A stretch of DNA of 36,475 nucleotides from CAZFLY01 sp964519995 (GTDB taxonomy: Bacteria > Planctomycetota > Phycisphaerae > Sedimentisphaerales > Anaerobacaceae). The notes below the pieces were generated by a model that saw only the letters and a program-made list of their open reading frames with translations, did not search any database and had not been told where the DNA came from. The translations under genes and the position numbers were made by a program. Within the stretch, counting starts at the first letter, position 1. Each line of letters starts with the position of its first letter. Location of the stretch: NCBI GenBank assembly GCA_964519995.1, contig CAZFLY010000027.1, forward strand, positions 1 through 36,475, read 5' to 3'. Shown here in pieces: positions 7,473 through 15,938 of the stretch.

Positions 7473-9131
7473 GTGCGAGTAGGATTAGGACAAATCAACG
7501 CTACTGTTGGTGATTTGGCGGGCAATACGGAAAAAATGCGGAGGATTTGTGCTGAGGCGGCCCTGTCCGACGTGGAGCTATTGGTCTTTCCGGAACTGGC
7601 TATTTGCGGTTATCCACCGGAGGACTTGTTATATCAAAAACAATTCTTACAAGACAATCATCTGGCAATTGAGAAGCTCGCCGCACAGTGTCCTGGAATG
7701 ACCGTGGTAGTCGGCTTTGCTGAAGAATCTCAAAAGGACACGTACAACTCGGCGGCTGTGCTGAAAAATGGACAGATAAGCAAAGTCTACCGAAAAAGCA
7801 TGCTGCCGAACTTCAGCGTTTTCGATGAACGAAGGTATTTCCAGCCTGGCAAGCAGCCGATGATAGCTGATGTAGCAGGCCTGCGCATCGGCCTTACTAT
7901 CTGCTACGATATGTGGGATATCAAATGGCTCAGAGAATTTCTCTCAAACGTCGGCCCAATCCAGATGATCATAAATATTTCAGCTTCACCCTTTCACATG
8001 GGCAAAATCGAAAAAAGAGAAGAATTAGTCAGCCAATGCGCGAGAGAATTTGGTTGTGCTGTTGGATATTGCAATCTTGTTGGCGGCCAGGATGAACTGG
8101 TCTTCGATGGTCGCAGCATGTTCGCTGATTCAACAGGCATAATAGTCGCCAAGGCCAAAGCATTTGATGAAGACTTGTTGATTGCGGAGGTTATTGCCGG
8201 AGATGATGGAACCGTTCAGGTAGAATCAACACAGCGAATAACTACCCAGCCGGTCAGTAGCATTGACGAAGCCTACCAGGCACTTGTACTTGGAACAAAA
8301 GACTATGTACAAAAGAACGGTTTCAACAAGGTGCTGCTTGGCCTCAGCGGCGGCATAGATTCTTCGGTTACTGCTGCTATCGCTGTAGCTGCTGTTGGTG
8401 CCGAAAATGTCATCTGCATTACAATGCCCTCAAAATTCAACAGACCTGAGACTGTGAGCGATGCGCAAAAACTGGCAGAGAATCTGGGTGTGGAACTACT
8501 GACAATTCCAATCGGCCAAGTACTTGACCAATTCAATAACACGCTGGACAAAGTCCCAGGCTGGGACAATAAGGGTATCGCGTTTGAGAACCTGCAGGCC
8601 AGAATCCGCGGGACTGTTCTGATGTCACTGAGCAACCAGTTCGGCGCCCTCGTACTGACAACAGGCAACAAAAGTGAGACTTCCGTTGGTTACGCGACCC
8701 TTTACGGTGATATGGCAGGTGGCTTCGCGGTGATAAAAGATGTGCCTAAGACGATGGTCTATGAGCTGGCAAAACACATAAATAAGATGGCAGGACGGCA
8801 GGTAATACCCTCCGCTGTTATGACAAGGCCCCCAAGTGCAGAGTTAAAGCCTAACCAAAAAGACAGCGATTCGCTGCCGGACTACGATATGCTCGATAAG
8901 GTACTTAAAGGCTACGTCGAAGAAGACAAGTCACCACAACAACTCATTGAATCCGGCCTACCGCAGGACGTAGTCCGAAAGGTCGTTCGCATGATTGACA
9001 AAAGTGAATATAAAAGAAGACAATCGCCGCCGGGAGTTAAAATCACACCGAAAGCCTTTGGCAGAGATCGGCGATTACCGATTATAAATCGCTATAATCC
9101 GCTAAGTCATACTGACCCAAAAACATCCTGA
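7473..9131 (+). CDS. nadE: Glutamine-dependent NAD+ synthetase
   Basis: A 552-residue two-domain cytosolic enzyme that amidates nicotinate adenine dinucleotide to NAD+ using glutamine and ATP. Residues 1 to about 255 are a nitrilase-fold glutaminase with the Glu-Lys-Cys triad: Glu41 (FPELAICGYPPEDLL), Lys108 (YRKSMLPN) and Cys144 (TICYDMW). From about 270 comes the ATP-dependent synthetase with the P-loop SGGIDSS (292-298) and GNKSE. Length is typical of the bacterial fused form. The start is GTG 7473 with AAGGG about 7 bases upstream; the ATG two bases earlier is out of frame. It is transcribed alone, convergent with the nitroreductase-DJ-1 gene 37 bp away. Confidence 0.96.
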   Translation: MRVGLGQINATVGDLAGNTEKMRRICAEAALSDVELLVFPELAICGYPPEDLLYQKQFLQDNHLAIEKLAAQCPGMTVVVGFAEESQKDTYNSAAVLKNGQISKVYRKSMLPNFSVFDERRYFQPGKQPMIADVAGLRIGLTICYDMWDIKWLREFLSNVGPIQMIINISASPFHMGKIEKREELVSQCAREFGCAVGYCNLVGGQDELVFDGRSMFADSTGIIVAKAKAFDEDLLIAEVIAGDDGTVQVESTQRITTQPVSSIDEAYQALVLGTKDYVQKNGFNKVLLGLSGGIDSSVTAAIAVAAVGAENVICITMPSKFNRPETVSDAQKLAENLGVELLTIPIGQVLDQFNNTLDKVPGWDNKGIAFENLQARIRGTVLMSLSNQFGALVLTTGNKSETSVGYATLYGDMAGGFAVIKDVPKTMVYELAKHINKMAGRQVIPSAVMTRPPSAELKPNQKDSDSLPDYDMLDKVLKGYVEEDKSPQQLIESGLPQDVVRKVVRMIDKSEYKRRQSPPGVKITPKAFGRDRRLPIINRYNPLSHTDPKTS

Positions 9132-9168
9132 AACCAGGTTACTAACGGCAGAACCTGCATCAAGAACA

Positions 9169-10464
9169 CTACCGGCCAGCAAGTGCATCAGCAATCACCC
9201 TGCCGAATTGGACCGAAGCCGTAGGTCCAATGGCGGTTATTACAGATCCGTCGCGTTGCACAGCAGCACCTGTATATATAGCACCGGCCTGAATCAGCCT
9301 GGTCTGTTCGGATGGAAAGCTGGTGGCTCTGATGCCTCTGAGCACTCCCGCATTGGCCAAGATGCCGGGAGCGATACTAATTGCTCCAAGAACTTTTCCT
9401 CTTCGCACTGCCTGGCGTGCTATATTCAAGGCAAGTGGGTCAATAAAATATTGGGCTGCGCCCGGGCCTCCTATGAATACTATCGCATCGTAGTCATCGA
9501 CGCTCAACTGACCAGTTAAAAGTGTCGCCTCAGCTAAGCTACCAAGAACACCTATCACAGGTCCGACTACCGTACTTGCTATAGTCGTTTGAAGCCCTGC
9601 TGCATCAAGAATACGCTTTGTTTCAAAAAGCTCCTCATCGCGAAAACCCTGTGCAGCAATAATCAACACGACTTTTTGTGCTGTGGCCGACTGTCCTTGC
9701 TGCACTGACTGGACTTGGCCGCTGGGGCTGCCAACGCAGATGATATACAAGGGCTCCAAATTTCTCGACAGACTACAAATTCGTTTGACGCTTCTAACAT
9801 CAAAATCTCCAATTGGTACAGATCCTAACTCCAAGGTAACAGCCTGCAACTGGATGTTTTGTGCAATCTGCCCTGCCTGCAGTAACACAACTCTTTTGGC
9901 ATCACTTGCCTGCCGGCCAGAAAAAGCCCTTAGAGGTCCCGCAATAATAATGTCGCAGCCAGACCCGGCTACTACATAGCTGTTTGAGGTAGCAGTTGCC
10001 AAGGTAGATCGTACATCCTCCCTAAGAATCTGTTCCAGGCCGTGACCGTCAGAATTGTAAAGATACAGACCATCTGCGATGGCAAAATACAATTTTACAG
10101 AAGATTCCTGATTCTCAAGCGGCACAGCCGGAAGTCTGCTTCCGATTTGCAAAGCAGGTTCAACAGTGCCTTGACCAGCCCAAGCCAATTGACCAATCTG
10201 GGGAAAGCCAATGGGCCCAGCTAGGAACTGGCGCGCCACTCGATGCTCAGCCAAGGCCTGTTCGAAACTAATCGAACCAGTCAGGCTGGGTTCTGGAAGC
10301 TGAATTATCTTTCGAGCTGAAAGTCGGCGATTCGTACGAGCGGTCGTGCCAGGCCAATAACTGCCATAACAGAGAACCGCAAAACCAGCCAAAAATATTG
10401 CAAAGACGCCCCACCTTCCAAAAAACCGGAACAGCGGAGTACTGGGCCTCATAAGAATTCCCAT
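9169..10464 (-). CDS. Membrane-anchored SagB-type nitroreductase / DJ-1-PfpI fusion
   Basis: A 431-residue protein. A membrane anchor (about 18-35) is followed by a SagB-like nitroreductase domain (about 59-255) with SFEQALAEHRVARQF, GQLAWAGQG (91-99), DGLYLYNSDGHGLE and the late block AGQIAQNIQLQAVTLELGS. In that family the domain is an FMN-dependent oxidoreductase. Residues 264-431 form a DJ-1/PfpI domain (KVVLIIAAQGFRDEEL; FIGGPGAAQ; AISIAPGILANAGVL). The DJ-1 nucleophile position, normally Cys in AICxAP, is Ser363 here (AGT), so the usual peptidase, glyoxalase or redox chemistry is doubtful, while the partner Glu (277/278) remains. The strong AGGAGGGT site fixes ATG 10464. Function is unknown; both modules together suggest a redox or sensing role outside or at the membrane (inference). 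Confidence 0.8.
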   Translation of the reverse strand: MGILMRPSTPLFRFFGRWGVFAIFLAGFAVLCYGSYWPGTTARTNRRLSARKIIQLPEPSLTGSISFEQALAEHRVARQFLAGPIGFPQIGQLAWAGQGTVEPALQIGSRLPAVPLENQESSVKLYFAIADGLYLYNSDGHGLEQILREDVRSTLATATSNSYVVAGSGCDIIIAGPLRAFSGRQASDAKRVVLLQAGQIAQNIQLQAVTLELGSVPIGDFDVRSVKRICSLSRNLEPLYIICVGSPSGQVQSVQQGQSATAQKVVLIIAAQGFRDEELFETKRILDAAGLQTTIASTVVGPVIGVLGSLAEATLLTGQLSVDDYDAIVFIGGPGAAQYFIDPLALNIARQAVRRGKVLGAISIAPGILANAGVLRGIRATSFPSEQTRLIQAGAIYTGAAVQRDGSVITAIGPTASVQFGRVIADALAGR

Positions 10465-10659
10465 CTTTTAACCCTCCTAAAAATTAGCATGGCACAAGGT
10501 GGATAAAAACGTGCTTATATTATACACTTTATCCCACATAAAAACTTATTTTTTTGGTATGCGCTTTTCGATGAATACTCATTACACTATCAGCAGTCCA
10601 AAACAACTGATTAAAGCTCTTTTACGCCGGACGCAAAATACTGGCACCAGGTAATTTGT

Positions 10660-11415
10660 ATGGTATTATCGCGTCAACACAAGTTGCTCATAATCTCACT
10701 GGTACTTTACTGGCCCAGTCTGTTTGTTCTTGCGCACGTGCCGATTCCCGGGCTGATTCGTCAAGCTGGTGTATCTGATAAGAGCCTCCACTTTTTGTCC
10801 TATATGATTTTAGCTGTTCTTTTTTGGTCTGCAATCAACCCTCACACTAAGGTAAACTGGCGCAAGGCTACGGTCTGGTGGATGCTTATTCTCGTCATCT
10901 GGTATGGGGTCATAGATGAATGGCTTCAAAGCTTTGTCATAGGGCGCAGCGCCGATATTAGAGATTTCTTAGCAGACATTGCAGGTACGTTAGCAGGCTT
11001 GGCAATACTTACTGTTCTTTCATCTTGGCCAGCTTTTCTTATTATAACATGTACAACGATCTTTACCCTGACAAATTTTTCCGGAGCAAACTGGATCAAT
11101 GTAATGCCTGTGACCAATATAGCGTTTGATTTTTTCGCTTACACATTCTTAACAATACTATGGATCCAATATTTGCGTATCTCTTTTCTCTTTAGAGCAC
11201 CGGAACCAAAATGGTTTTTGGCGGCCATGCTGCCACCGATGGCTTTCCTTTTAACTGTAAAATTGGGTTCTCTGATTTTCGATAAGGATGTAGCGGTTTT
11301 GGATATAATCGTCTCTACTATAGGAATTGCAATAATAGTCACAACTACAGGTGTGATTGCGCTTTCTCATCAGAGAACAGCCAAAACACAGGAATTGTCA
11401 ACCGCTAAAAGTTAG
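10660..11415 (+). CDS. VanZ-like family membrane protein
   Basis: A 251-residue integral membrane protein. Residues 1 to about 120 match VanZ-like proteins: a first helix, then SDKSLHFLSYMILAVLFW, and YGVIDEWLQSFVIGR with the DIRDFLADIAGTLAG block. VanZ in enterococci gives low teicoplanin resistance; most homologues have no known role. Residues 121-240 add about four further hydrophobic segments without a recognised domain. The start has only a weak AGG upstream. Its stop overlaps the stop of the convergent gene at 11412 by 4 bases, so no terminator lies between them. Confidence 0.78.
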   Translation: MVLSRQHKLLIISLVLYWPSLFVLAHVPIPGLIRQAGVSDKSLHFLSYMILAVLFWSAINPHTKVNWRKATVWWMLILVIWYGVIDEWLQSFVIGRSADIRDFLADIAGTLAGLAILTVLSSWPAFLIITCTTIFTLTNFSGANWINVMPVTNIAFDFFAYTFLTILWIQYLRISFLFRAPEPKWFLAAMLPPMAFLLTVKLGSLIFDKDVAVLDIIVSTIGIAIIVTTTGVIALSHQRTAKTQELSTAKS

Positions 11416-12629
11416 TTCTTCTTGAAGGGCCTATACAGGGGATCGCCTATCAAGATTAACCGCCAAGAATTAAATGGCTTCGTGTGGTAGTACGCTTCGA
11501 CAACGCAGGCTCCATCTAACAACTGCAGAAAAAAATCCTTTGGTTTCGGGAAAGAGTGAAGGTACGGTTCAGCTACAGCCCCAAGTGTAGCAGTGATGCC
11601 ATCTCTAAGCATTGCTGGACACCATTGACTGCTGTTGGGATCGCGAAGGTCCATTGCCTCGAAGCTTGAAATGTGGTATCCTATGGCGCCGTCAACAAAA
11701 TCAAAGGCATCGACATACTTCCTAAGACTATACCAGCCACAATAGATAGCTGTCTGCGGACATGTACCGGGCGCAAAGAGCTGCTCCGTTTGCTCTTGTT
11801 CAACTTGCATATCCGTCCGCAACCTTATGAGCAAGGTCAAATCCCGTAGAGACTGGTCATAGCGGCCATACAAATCTTTACCCACCTTGCCTCGCGAATC
11901 AATATAAGCGATTCCCTTTAGCACAGTTTGCTCGGTGGCCATGGCCTTATCAATGAGTCCCTCAGCTATTGCGGGACTCGGGCCATCAAGGCGGCAGACC
12001 ATAAGTGTTCTAAAGGCGGTTTCCTCAACACTATTTTTAAGCATGTTCGGCTGCCATCGATACAGCTCATACGGACCAAACAGCACCATTGACAACTCAC
12101 TATCAACAGAGGCATCTGTTTCCTGGCCGGTAATGCGATCGATATTTTGCTGCAACTGCGCAAGCCTGTGACTGCGTTGCTGATACACGGCCGATTCGGA
12201 CAGGCTATTCTGCTTCAACTGCTCCATCGCATTCTTTTCTCGCCCAGCTAATTCTTGCAGTTGATTTAGTTTATCCTGTAGGCCAGGCAACTGGCCGCGT
12301 TTTCCAACCTTAATCGGCACTCCATAAATTGTTAGTAGACATCTAATTCCGCCTGAGTTTTCTCGAGCAAGTAGCTCATTACGGACCGGCTCTGCAAGGC
12401 ATTTTTCGTATTCAGCCCTGCTGATGAAGTCACAAAGCTGTGGTCCCAGGGACAAATAAAGAATATTCTCATTCGGTACCTGGCGCTTTTGGCAGTAGCA
12501 CTGAGCAATCCGCTCGGACTCAGTGATGTCCTTATTTGCTATGACCAAGATTTCGGCAGGCTCCAGCGCATAGCCAATCACTGAGTATAATACCACGAAC
12601 AAGAAAATCGCAAAAATTCTTAACGCCAA
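11412..12629 (-). CDS. TIGR03790 family exported protein
   Basis: A 405-residue protein with a signal peptide (about 1-21). It follows the TIGR03790 pattern: an early block AEILVIANKDITESERIAQCYCQKR, a middle repeat-poor Gln/Leu-rich helix (about 115-170), and the characteristic end GACVVEAYYHTKPFNSW plus LIGDPLYRPF. Proteins of this family are found in planctomycetes, Verrucomicrobia and relatives; no activity is established to my knowledge. The start shown is TTG without a clear binding site, so it may be wrong by some codons. It lies 39 bp after the KamA-like gene and may be cotranscribed with it. Confidence 0.75.
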   Translation of the reverse strand: MALRIFAIFLFVVLYSVIGYALEPAEILVIANKDITESERIAQCYCQKRQVPNENILYLSLGPQLCDFISRAEYEKCLAEPVRNELLARENSGGIRCLLTIYGVPIKVGKRGQLPGLQDKLNQLQELAGREKNAMEQLKQNSLSESAVYQQRSHRLAQLQQNIDRITGQETDASVDSELSMVLFGPYELYRWQPNMLKNSVEETAFRTLMVCRLDGPSPAIAEGLIDKAMATEQTVLKGIAYIDSRGKVGKDLYGRYDQSLRDLTLLIRLRTDMQVEQEQTEQLFAPGTCPQTAIYCGWYSLRKYVDAFDFVDGAIGYHISSFEAMDLRDPNSSQWCPAMLRDGITATLGAVAEPYLHSFPKPKDFFLQLLDGACVVEAYYHTKPFNSWRLILIGDPLYRPFKKN

Positions 12630-12668
12630 CTGTCGCCGATCCGGTAAAATGCCAACTATGCTTTGATG

Positions 12669-13814
12669 CTACTCAGGCCCGTATGACCTGTATGGTTGGG
12701 TGGTGGGGTAGTCCCGGATTACTTCATCGTAATCATCAAACCAATATGCATTGGGATTGCTCTTGAATACCAGAAAACGCCCACTGTCTGCATCGTCGGC
12801 AGCACGATGATACTTAAAGTAGACGAAATCCTTTGTCTTGCCAATGATTTCAATCTTGCCGGTTGAATGTGACATTGTGTATCGTATTCTCTTGGCCAGA
12901 CCGGATACCTTGGCCTTTGCCTGCTCGACTATTTCATATCCCTCTTCGATCGGCACAGTGTATGCCTTGTTGCCTACGGCCGGTCTGCATTGGAAAATAT
13001 AATAGGGAACCGCACCGACAAAAGACAGTTTCGCGAGTAATTCCGCTAAAACCTCAGGGTCATCGTTGACACCTCGTATTAACGGCGCCTGGTTGGCGAT
13101 AACGGCGCCAGCTTTCTTCAACAGGTCGATAGCCTTGACCGCCACGTCCGTCAATTCCCGTGGATGAATAAAGTGCGTCATTATATATATTCTTTTTCTA
13201 TCCGTGCTATAGGCCTGTATCATCTCCGGCAATGTTGGGTCATCCACGATGCGGTGTGGATTGAACGCAGGTATTTTCGTTCCGATTCGTATTATCTGGA
13301 CATGCTCAATTTCCCTTATCTGACGCACAATATCCTCAAGTCTCGGCGTTGGTAGTACCAGTGGGTCTCCTCCGGTAAGCAGCACGTTAGTTACCTCGCT
13401 GTGTTGTCTTATATAATGAACAGCTGCCAGAACATCTCGTAGGTACTCGTGATGAGGCTCCATAAACACACGCTTGCGGAAACAGTATCGGCATATGCCA
13501 TCGCAAACACTACTGACCAGGAGAAGCACTGTAGAATTATACTTGTGTTCCATCCCAGGTATAACCGTGTAGGCTTTCTCATCTGATGGATCAAGCCTGC
13601 CCCACTTGTCAAGCTCTCGAACATGCGGGATTACAATTCTGCGTATAGGATCGTCAGGATCATTCCAGTCAATAAGCGACAAATAGTAATCATTACTTCG
13701 AAAGACAAACTGCTCAGTGACTTTTTGCAGCTCAGTTTTTTCCCGTTGGTTTAATTGGTCTATTTGCTCTATTTTCGTCAGGTATTTACAACCTGTGTCT
13801 GTTCGTGTTTCCAT
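12669..13814 (-). CDS. KamA-family radical SAM protein (lysine 2,3-aminomutase-like)
   Basis: A 381-residue enzyme. The radical SAM [4Fe-4S] motif is CDGICRYC (Cys104, Cys108, Cys111), preceded by a KamA-type N-terminal region (YLSLIDWNDPDDPIRRIVIP) and followed by LLTGGDPLVL and the KamA block ANQAPLIRGVNDD. True lysine 2,3-aminomutase binds PLP through Lys in a GGGGK motif; here the equivalent is SHSTGK (Lys320), so the Lys is kept but the glycines are not. The protein may therefore be a divergent aminomutase or have lost PLP. It is distinct from EpmB by length and context. It sits 41 bp after the sugar-transferase gene, possibly read through from the polysaccharide operon, though a functional link is not shown. 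Confidence 0.82.
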   Translation of the reverse strand: METRTDTGCKYLTKIEQIDQLNQREKTELQKVTEQFVFRSNDYYLSLIDWNDPDDPIRRIVIPHVRELDKWGRLDPSDEKAYTVIPGMEHKYNSTVLLLVSSVCDGICRYCFRKRVFMEPHHEYLRDVLAAVHYIRQHSEVTNVLLTGGDPLVLPTPRLEDIVRQIREIEHVQIIRIGTKIPAFNPHRIVDDPTLPEMIQAYSTDRKRIYIMTHFIHPRELTDVAVKAIDLLKKAGAVIANQAPLIRGVNDDPEVLAELLAKLSFVGAVPYYIFQCRPAVGNKAYTVPIEEGYEIVEQAKAKVSGLAKRIRYTMSHSTGKIEIIGKTKDFVYFKYHRAADDADSGRFLVFKSNPNAYWFDDYDEVIRDYPTTQPYRSYGPE

Positions 13815-13855
13815 CTAAATATTCTCTATTCAAAAACTATCTTTGGATTTCCGTG

Positions 13856-14467
13856 CTATTTATCTTCTCCTCGTGTGTATTCTGTTTGTGAATATCTCTT
13901 TTCGTAGATGCTGCTGCGCCCAAGCACCTGCGCAATTGTTGCCAGCACTATCTTTATGTCGGTCAAAAAACCTGCGGTTTCCACATAATTAACGTCGAAT
14001 TCGAGCTTTTCTTCACGTGTGAGCCCTCCCCGCCCTGATATTTGCGCTAGGCCGGTCATGCCGGGCTTAACAAGCAGCCGGTTTTTCTGCCGTTGATTCC
14101 ATTCAGCGATCTGTGAAACATACAAAGGCCGAGGTCCAACAATGCTCATATCTCCCTTTAGTACATTAAACAATTGCGGTAGTTCATCAAGTGAATATTC
14201 CCGCAGGAACTTCCCTATTTTTGTCAATCTTGGATCGTCGCCAGATTTTGGACTCGGCCCAAATGGGTCTATGGCGAGTTTCATTGTCCGGAATTTGTAG
14301 AAGATGAACGGCTTGCCGTTTTTGCCCGCCCTTTCTTGTCTGAATATGGAAGGTCCCTTGCTGCTAAGCTTTATAGCTATCACTATAACGACAAAAACCG
14401 GCAGTAAGACTACTATGAGTGTTAGCGAGATAACAATATCCATGAGTCGCTTGACAATCGCATTCAT
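13856..14467 (-). CDS. Initiating sugar-1-phosphate transferase (PglC/WbaP-type)
   Basis: A 203-residue membrane enzyme of the bacterial sugar transferase family, which moves a sugar-1-phosphate from a nucleotide sugar to undecaprenyl phosphate and so starts repeat-unit synthesis. A re-entrant hydrophobic segment (about 10-33) is followed by the family motifs IFRQERAGKNGKPF, FYKFRTM, the catalytic pair Asp94-Glu95 in SLDELPQL, VGPRPL and KPGMTGLAQ. It is the short, single-domain form without the four-helix bundle of WcaJ/WbaP. It overlaps the upstream acyltransferase gene by 4 bases (ATGA), so they are translationally coupled. The sugar specificity cannot be read from the sequence. Confidence 0.93.
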   Translation of the reverse strand: MNAIVKRLMDIVISLTLIVVLLPVFVVIVIAIKLSSKGPSIFRQERAGKNGKPFIFYKFRTMKLAIDPFGPSPKSGDDPRLTKIGKFLREYSLDELPQLFNVLKGDMSIVGPRPLYVSQIAEWNQRQKNRLLVKPGMTGLAQISGRGGLTREEKLEFDVNYVETAGFLTDIKIVLATIAQVLGRSSIYEKRYSQTEYTRGEDK

Positions 14468-15375
14468 AACAATTTGCAGGCTTTCCTTATATACTCCTGT
14501 CTGAGAACCGCACCAGCCCTGTCAATAAGATCGCTACTGCACCTATCCGAAACAAACCACACAATGTACCTAAAAGGATAGACCATATTAACCACAGCCT
14601 TAAACATGCCAGCGTATAGCACACTTAGAATCGCATATTCCTTCGTGAATCCAAATACCGTCATAAGAAAATTTTGGACCTGTGTTCTATGATAGATACT
14701 TCTGCTGCCGTCAGAGACATACACAAACTTTCTTTCGTTGAGATAATAATTCAGCATTGCATCAACCAGAACATAGCTTGAATACTTCGGCAAGAATTCA
14801 GGGTCATACCAGATACTTTCCCAAAAAGCGGCCTTATTCTGGATGTAATTTTCCGAATATGCCACCAGTTTATCACCGGAGAAGACACCGAAGAATTCGA
14901 GAGTGCCAACCACACTTGCCGCGGCTTGGATTTTTCTTTCGTAAAGCTCTCGAGAAAGGACAGAACCGGTTATGGCATGTCGCTTCTCCGCCTTAATGCA
15001 TACGTCGTAGCCAGTTTGCAAGACTTCTTCAACAGTAAGCGGTCTTGCGTAGAGCCACTTACAGCCTCGTCTTATCTTGCTCCTGGTATTTGCGCTACAC
15101 TGCCGCAGTGACCATGTTCCTTTACGGATTACATACCACCACTCACCACCTTTAGCTTTACCGAACTGACTGTCCCACCTTACGAAAGGCCGGCCTGATT
15201 CGCGAAGAACATTGAGTGCTGTTTCCTGGGTAATTGTGGGACAACAATGCGGAAGATACGCAGGTACCATAAATCCACTGTAGTTATACCAATCAACGCC
15301 ATCGACTCTTATTACGTACCTGCCCTGTTCTGTTAAAAGTTGACTGAAGGCATTATGCGAATTGTCTAATATCAC
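14464..15375 (-). CDS. FemAB/GNAT-like acyltransferase (predicted)
   Basis: A 303-residue protein whose central part (about 75-235) looks like a GNAT/FemAB-fold transferase: a conserved-type CSANTRSKIRRG block, a middle strand pair around LEFFGVFSGDKLVAYSENYI, and a late YLNERKFVYVSDGSRS. Such proteins in polysaccharide loci add acyl or aminoacyl groups to sugars. No single motif proves the acyl donor. The start is GTG 15375, overlapping the previous stop by 4 bases; the end overlaps the sugar transferase by 4 bases. The three genes from 13856 to 15929 thus form one tightly coupled unit. Confidence 0.6.
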   Translation of the reverse strand: MILDNSHNAFSQLLTEQGRYVIRVDGVDWYNYSGFMVPAYLPHCCPTITQETALNVLRESGRPFVRWDSQFGKAKGGEWWYVIRKGTWSLRQCSANTRSKIRRGCKWLYARPLTVEEVLQTGYDVCIKAEKRHAITGSVLSRELYERKIQAAASVVGTLEFFGVFSGDKLVAYSENYIQNKAAFWESIWYDPEFLPKYSSYVLVDAMLNYYLNERKFVYVSDGSRSIYHRTQVQNFLMTVFGFTKEYAILSVLYAGMFKAVVNMVYPFRYIVWFVSDRCSSDLIDRAGAVLRQEYIRKACKLL

Positions 15376-15929
15376 TGCAGGTCAGACCCTTCGGAGAAAT
15401 ACTCTATACAACAGATGCACCCCCAAAGCCATTTCTTCTTAATAAATTCACCAACTTTTATTCCACCAGCTTTTCTAATACCTCTCAGACTCGGCACATT
15501 AGTAGATTCCGCCCATATCAAGAATGATTCGGTCGAAATCTCTGACGTAGTGACTTTCTGAATCTGGGACGGACAAATACTAAGGCCGCGAAAGGTTTCG
15601 GCTGTCATACAGGAAATGATCGAATATGAATCATCAGGAATAAAATAATACCGAGATTTCAGCTTATATGCCGGGACAATCCACTGGACATGAGCAAATT
15701 TTCCTCCCACGAAGGCTAACAACAGGCGCGTATCGGCTGCGCCATAACGGAACCTAAGATACGAAACAACGAAACGCCCTTGAAGCTGCACTAGTTGCCG
15801 CCACTGTTCAGCTCTTACTTCATCCAGCCGCAGAAGTTTCGTTTCTACTTGAACTTCCGGATGAATTTCCTGTGTGTAATTCGCAGGAAGTACAAACACT
15901 TCGTGTTTTGTCCTCGAACAACCCAACAC
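15372..15929 (-). CDS. GNAT-like acetyltransferase (predicted, divergent)
   Basis: A 185-residue protein starting at GTG 15929, nine bases after the preceding glycosyltransferase. Its second half has the GNAT-like order ISCMTAETFRGLSICPSQI (acetyl-CoA loop region) and STNVPSLRGIRKAGGIKVGE, similar to the Asn-x-x-Ser...aGF block of GNAT enzymes. The fully conserved Q/RxxGxG/A loop is degenerate. The MLGC start resembles a lipobox but lacks a hydrophobic signal segment, so it is not a lipoprotein. A role in acylating a sugar precursor is inferred from context. Confidence 0.5.
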   Translation of the reverse strand: MLGCSRTKHEVFVLPANYTQEIHPEVQVETKLLRLDEVRAEQWRQLVQLQGRFVVSYLRFRYGAADTRLLLAFVGGKFAHVQWIVPAYKLKSRYYFIPDDSYSIISCMTAETFRGLSICPSQIQKVTTSEISTESFLIWAESTNVPSLRGIRKAGGIKVGEFIKKKWLWGCICCIEYFSEGSDLQ

Positions 15930-15938
15930 TTGTTCAAC

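Noticed and set aside
9137..9158. CAGGTT/AACCTG hairpin between the convergent nadE and nitroreductase genes
   Set aside because: Only 6 bp of stem and no T-run on either strand, so no support as a terminator.
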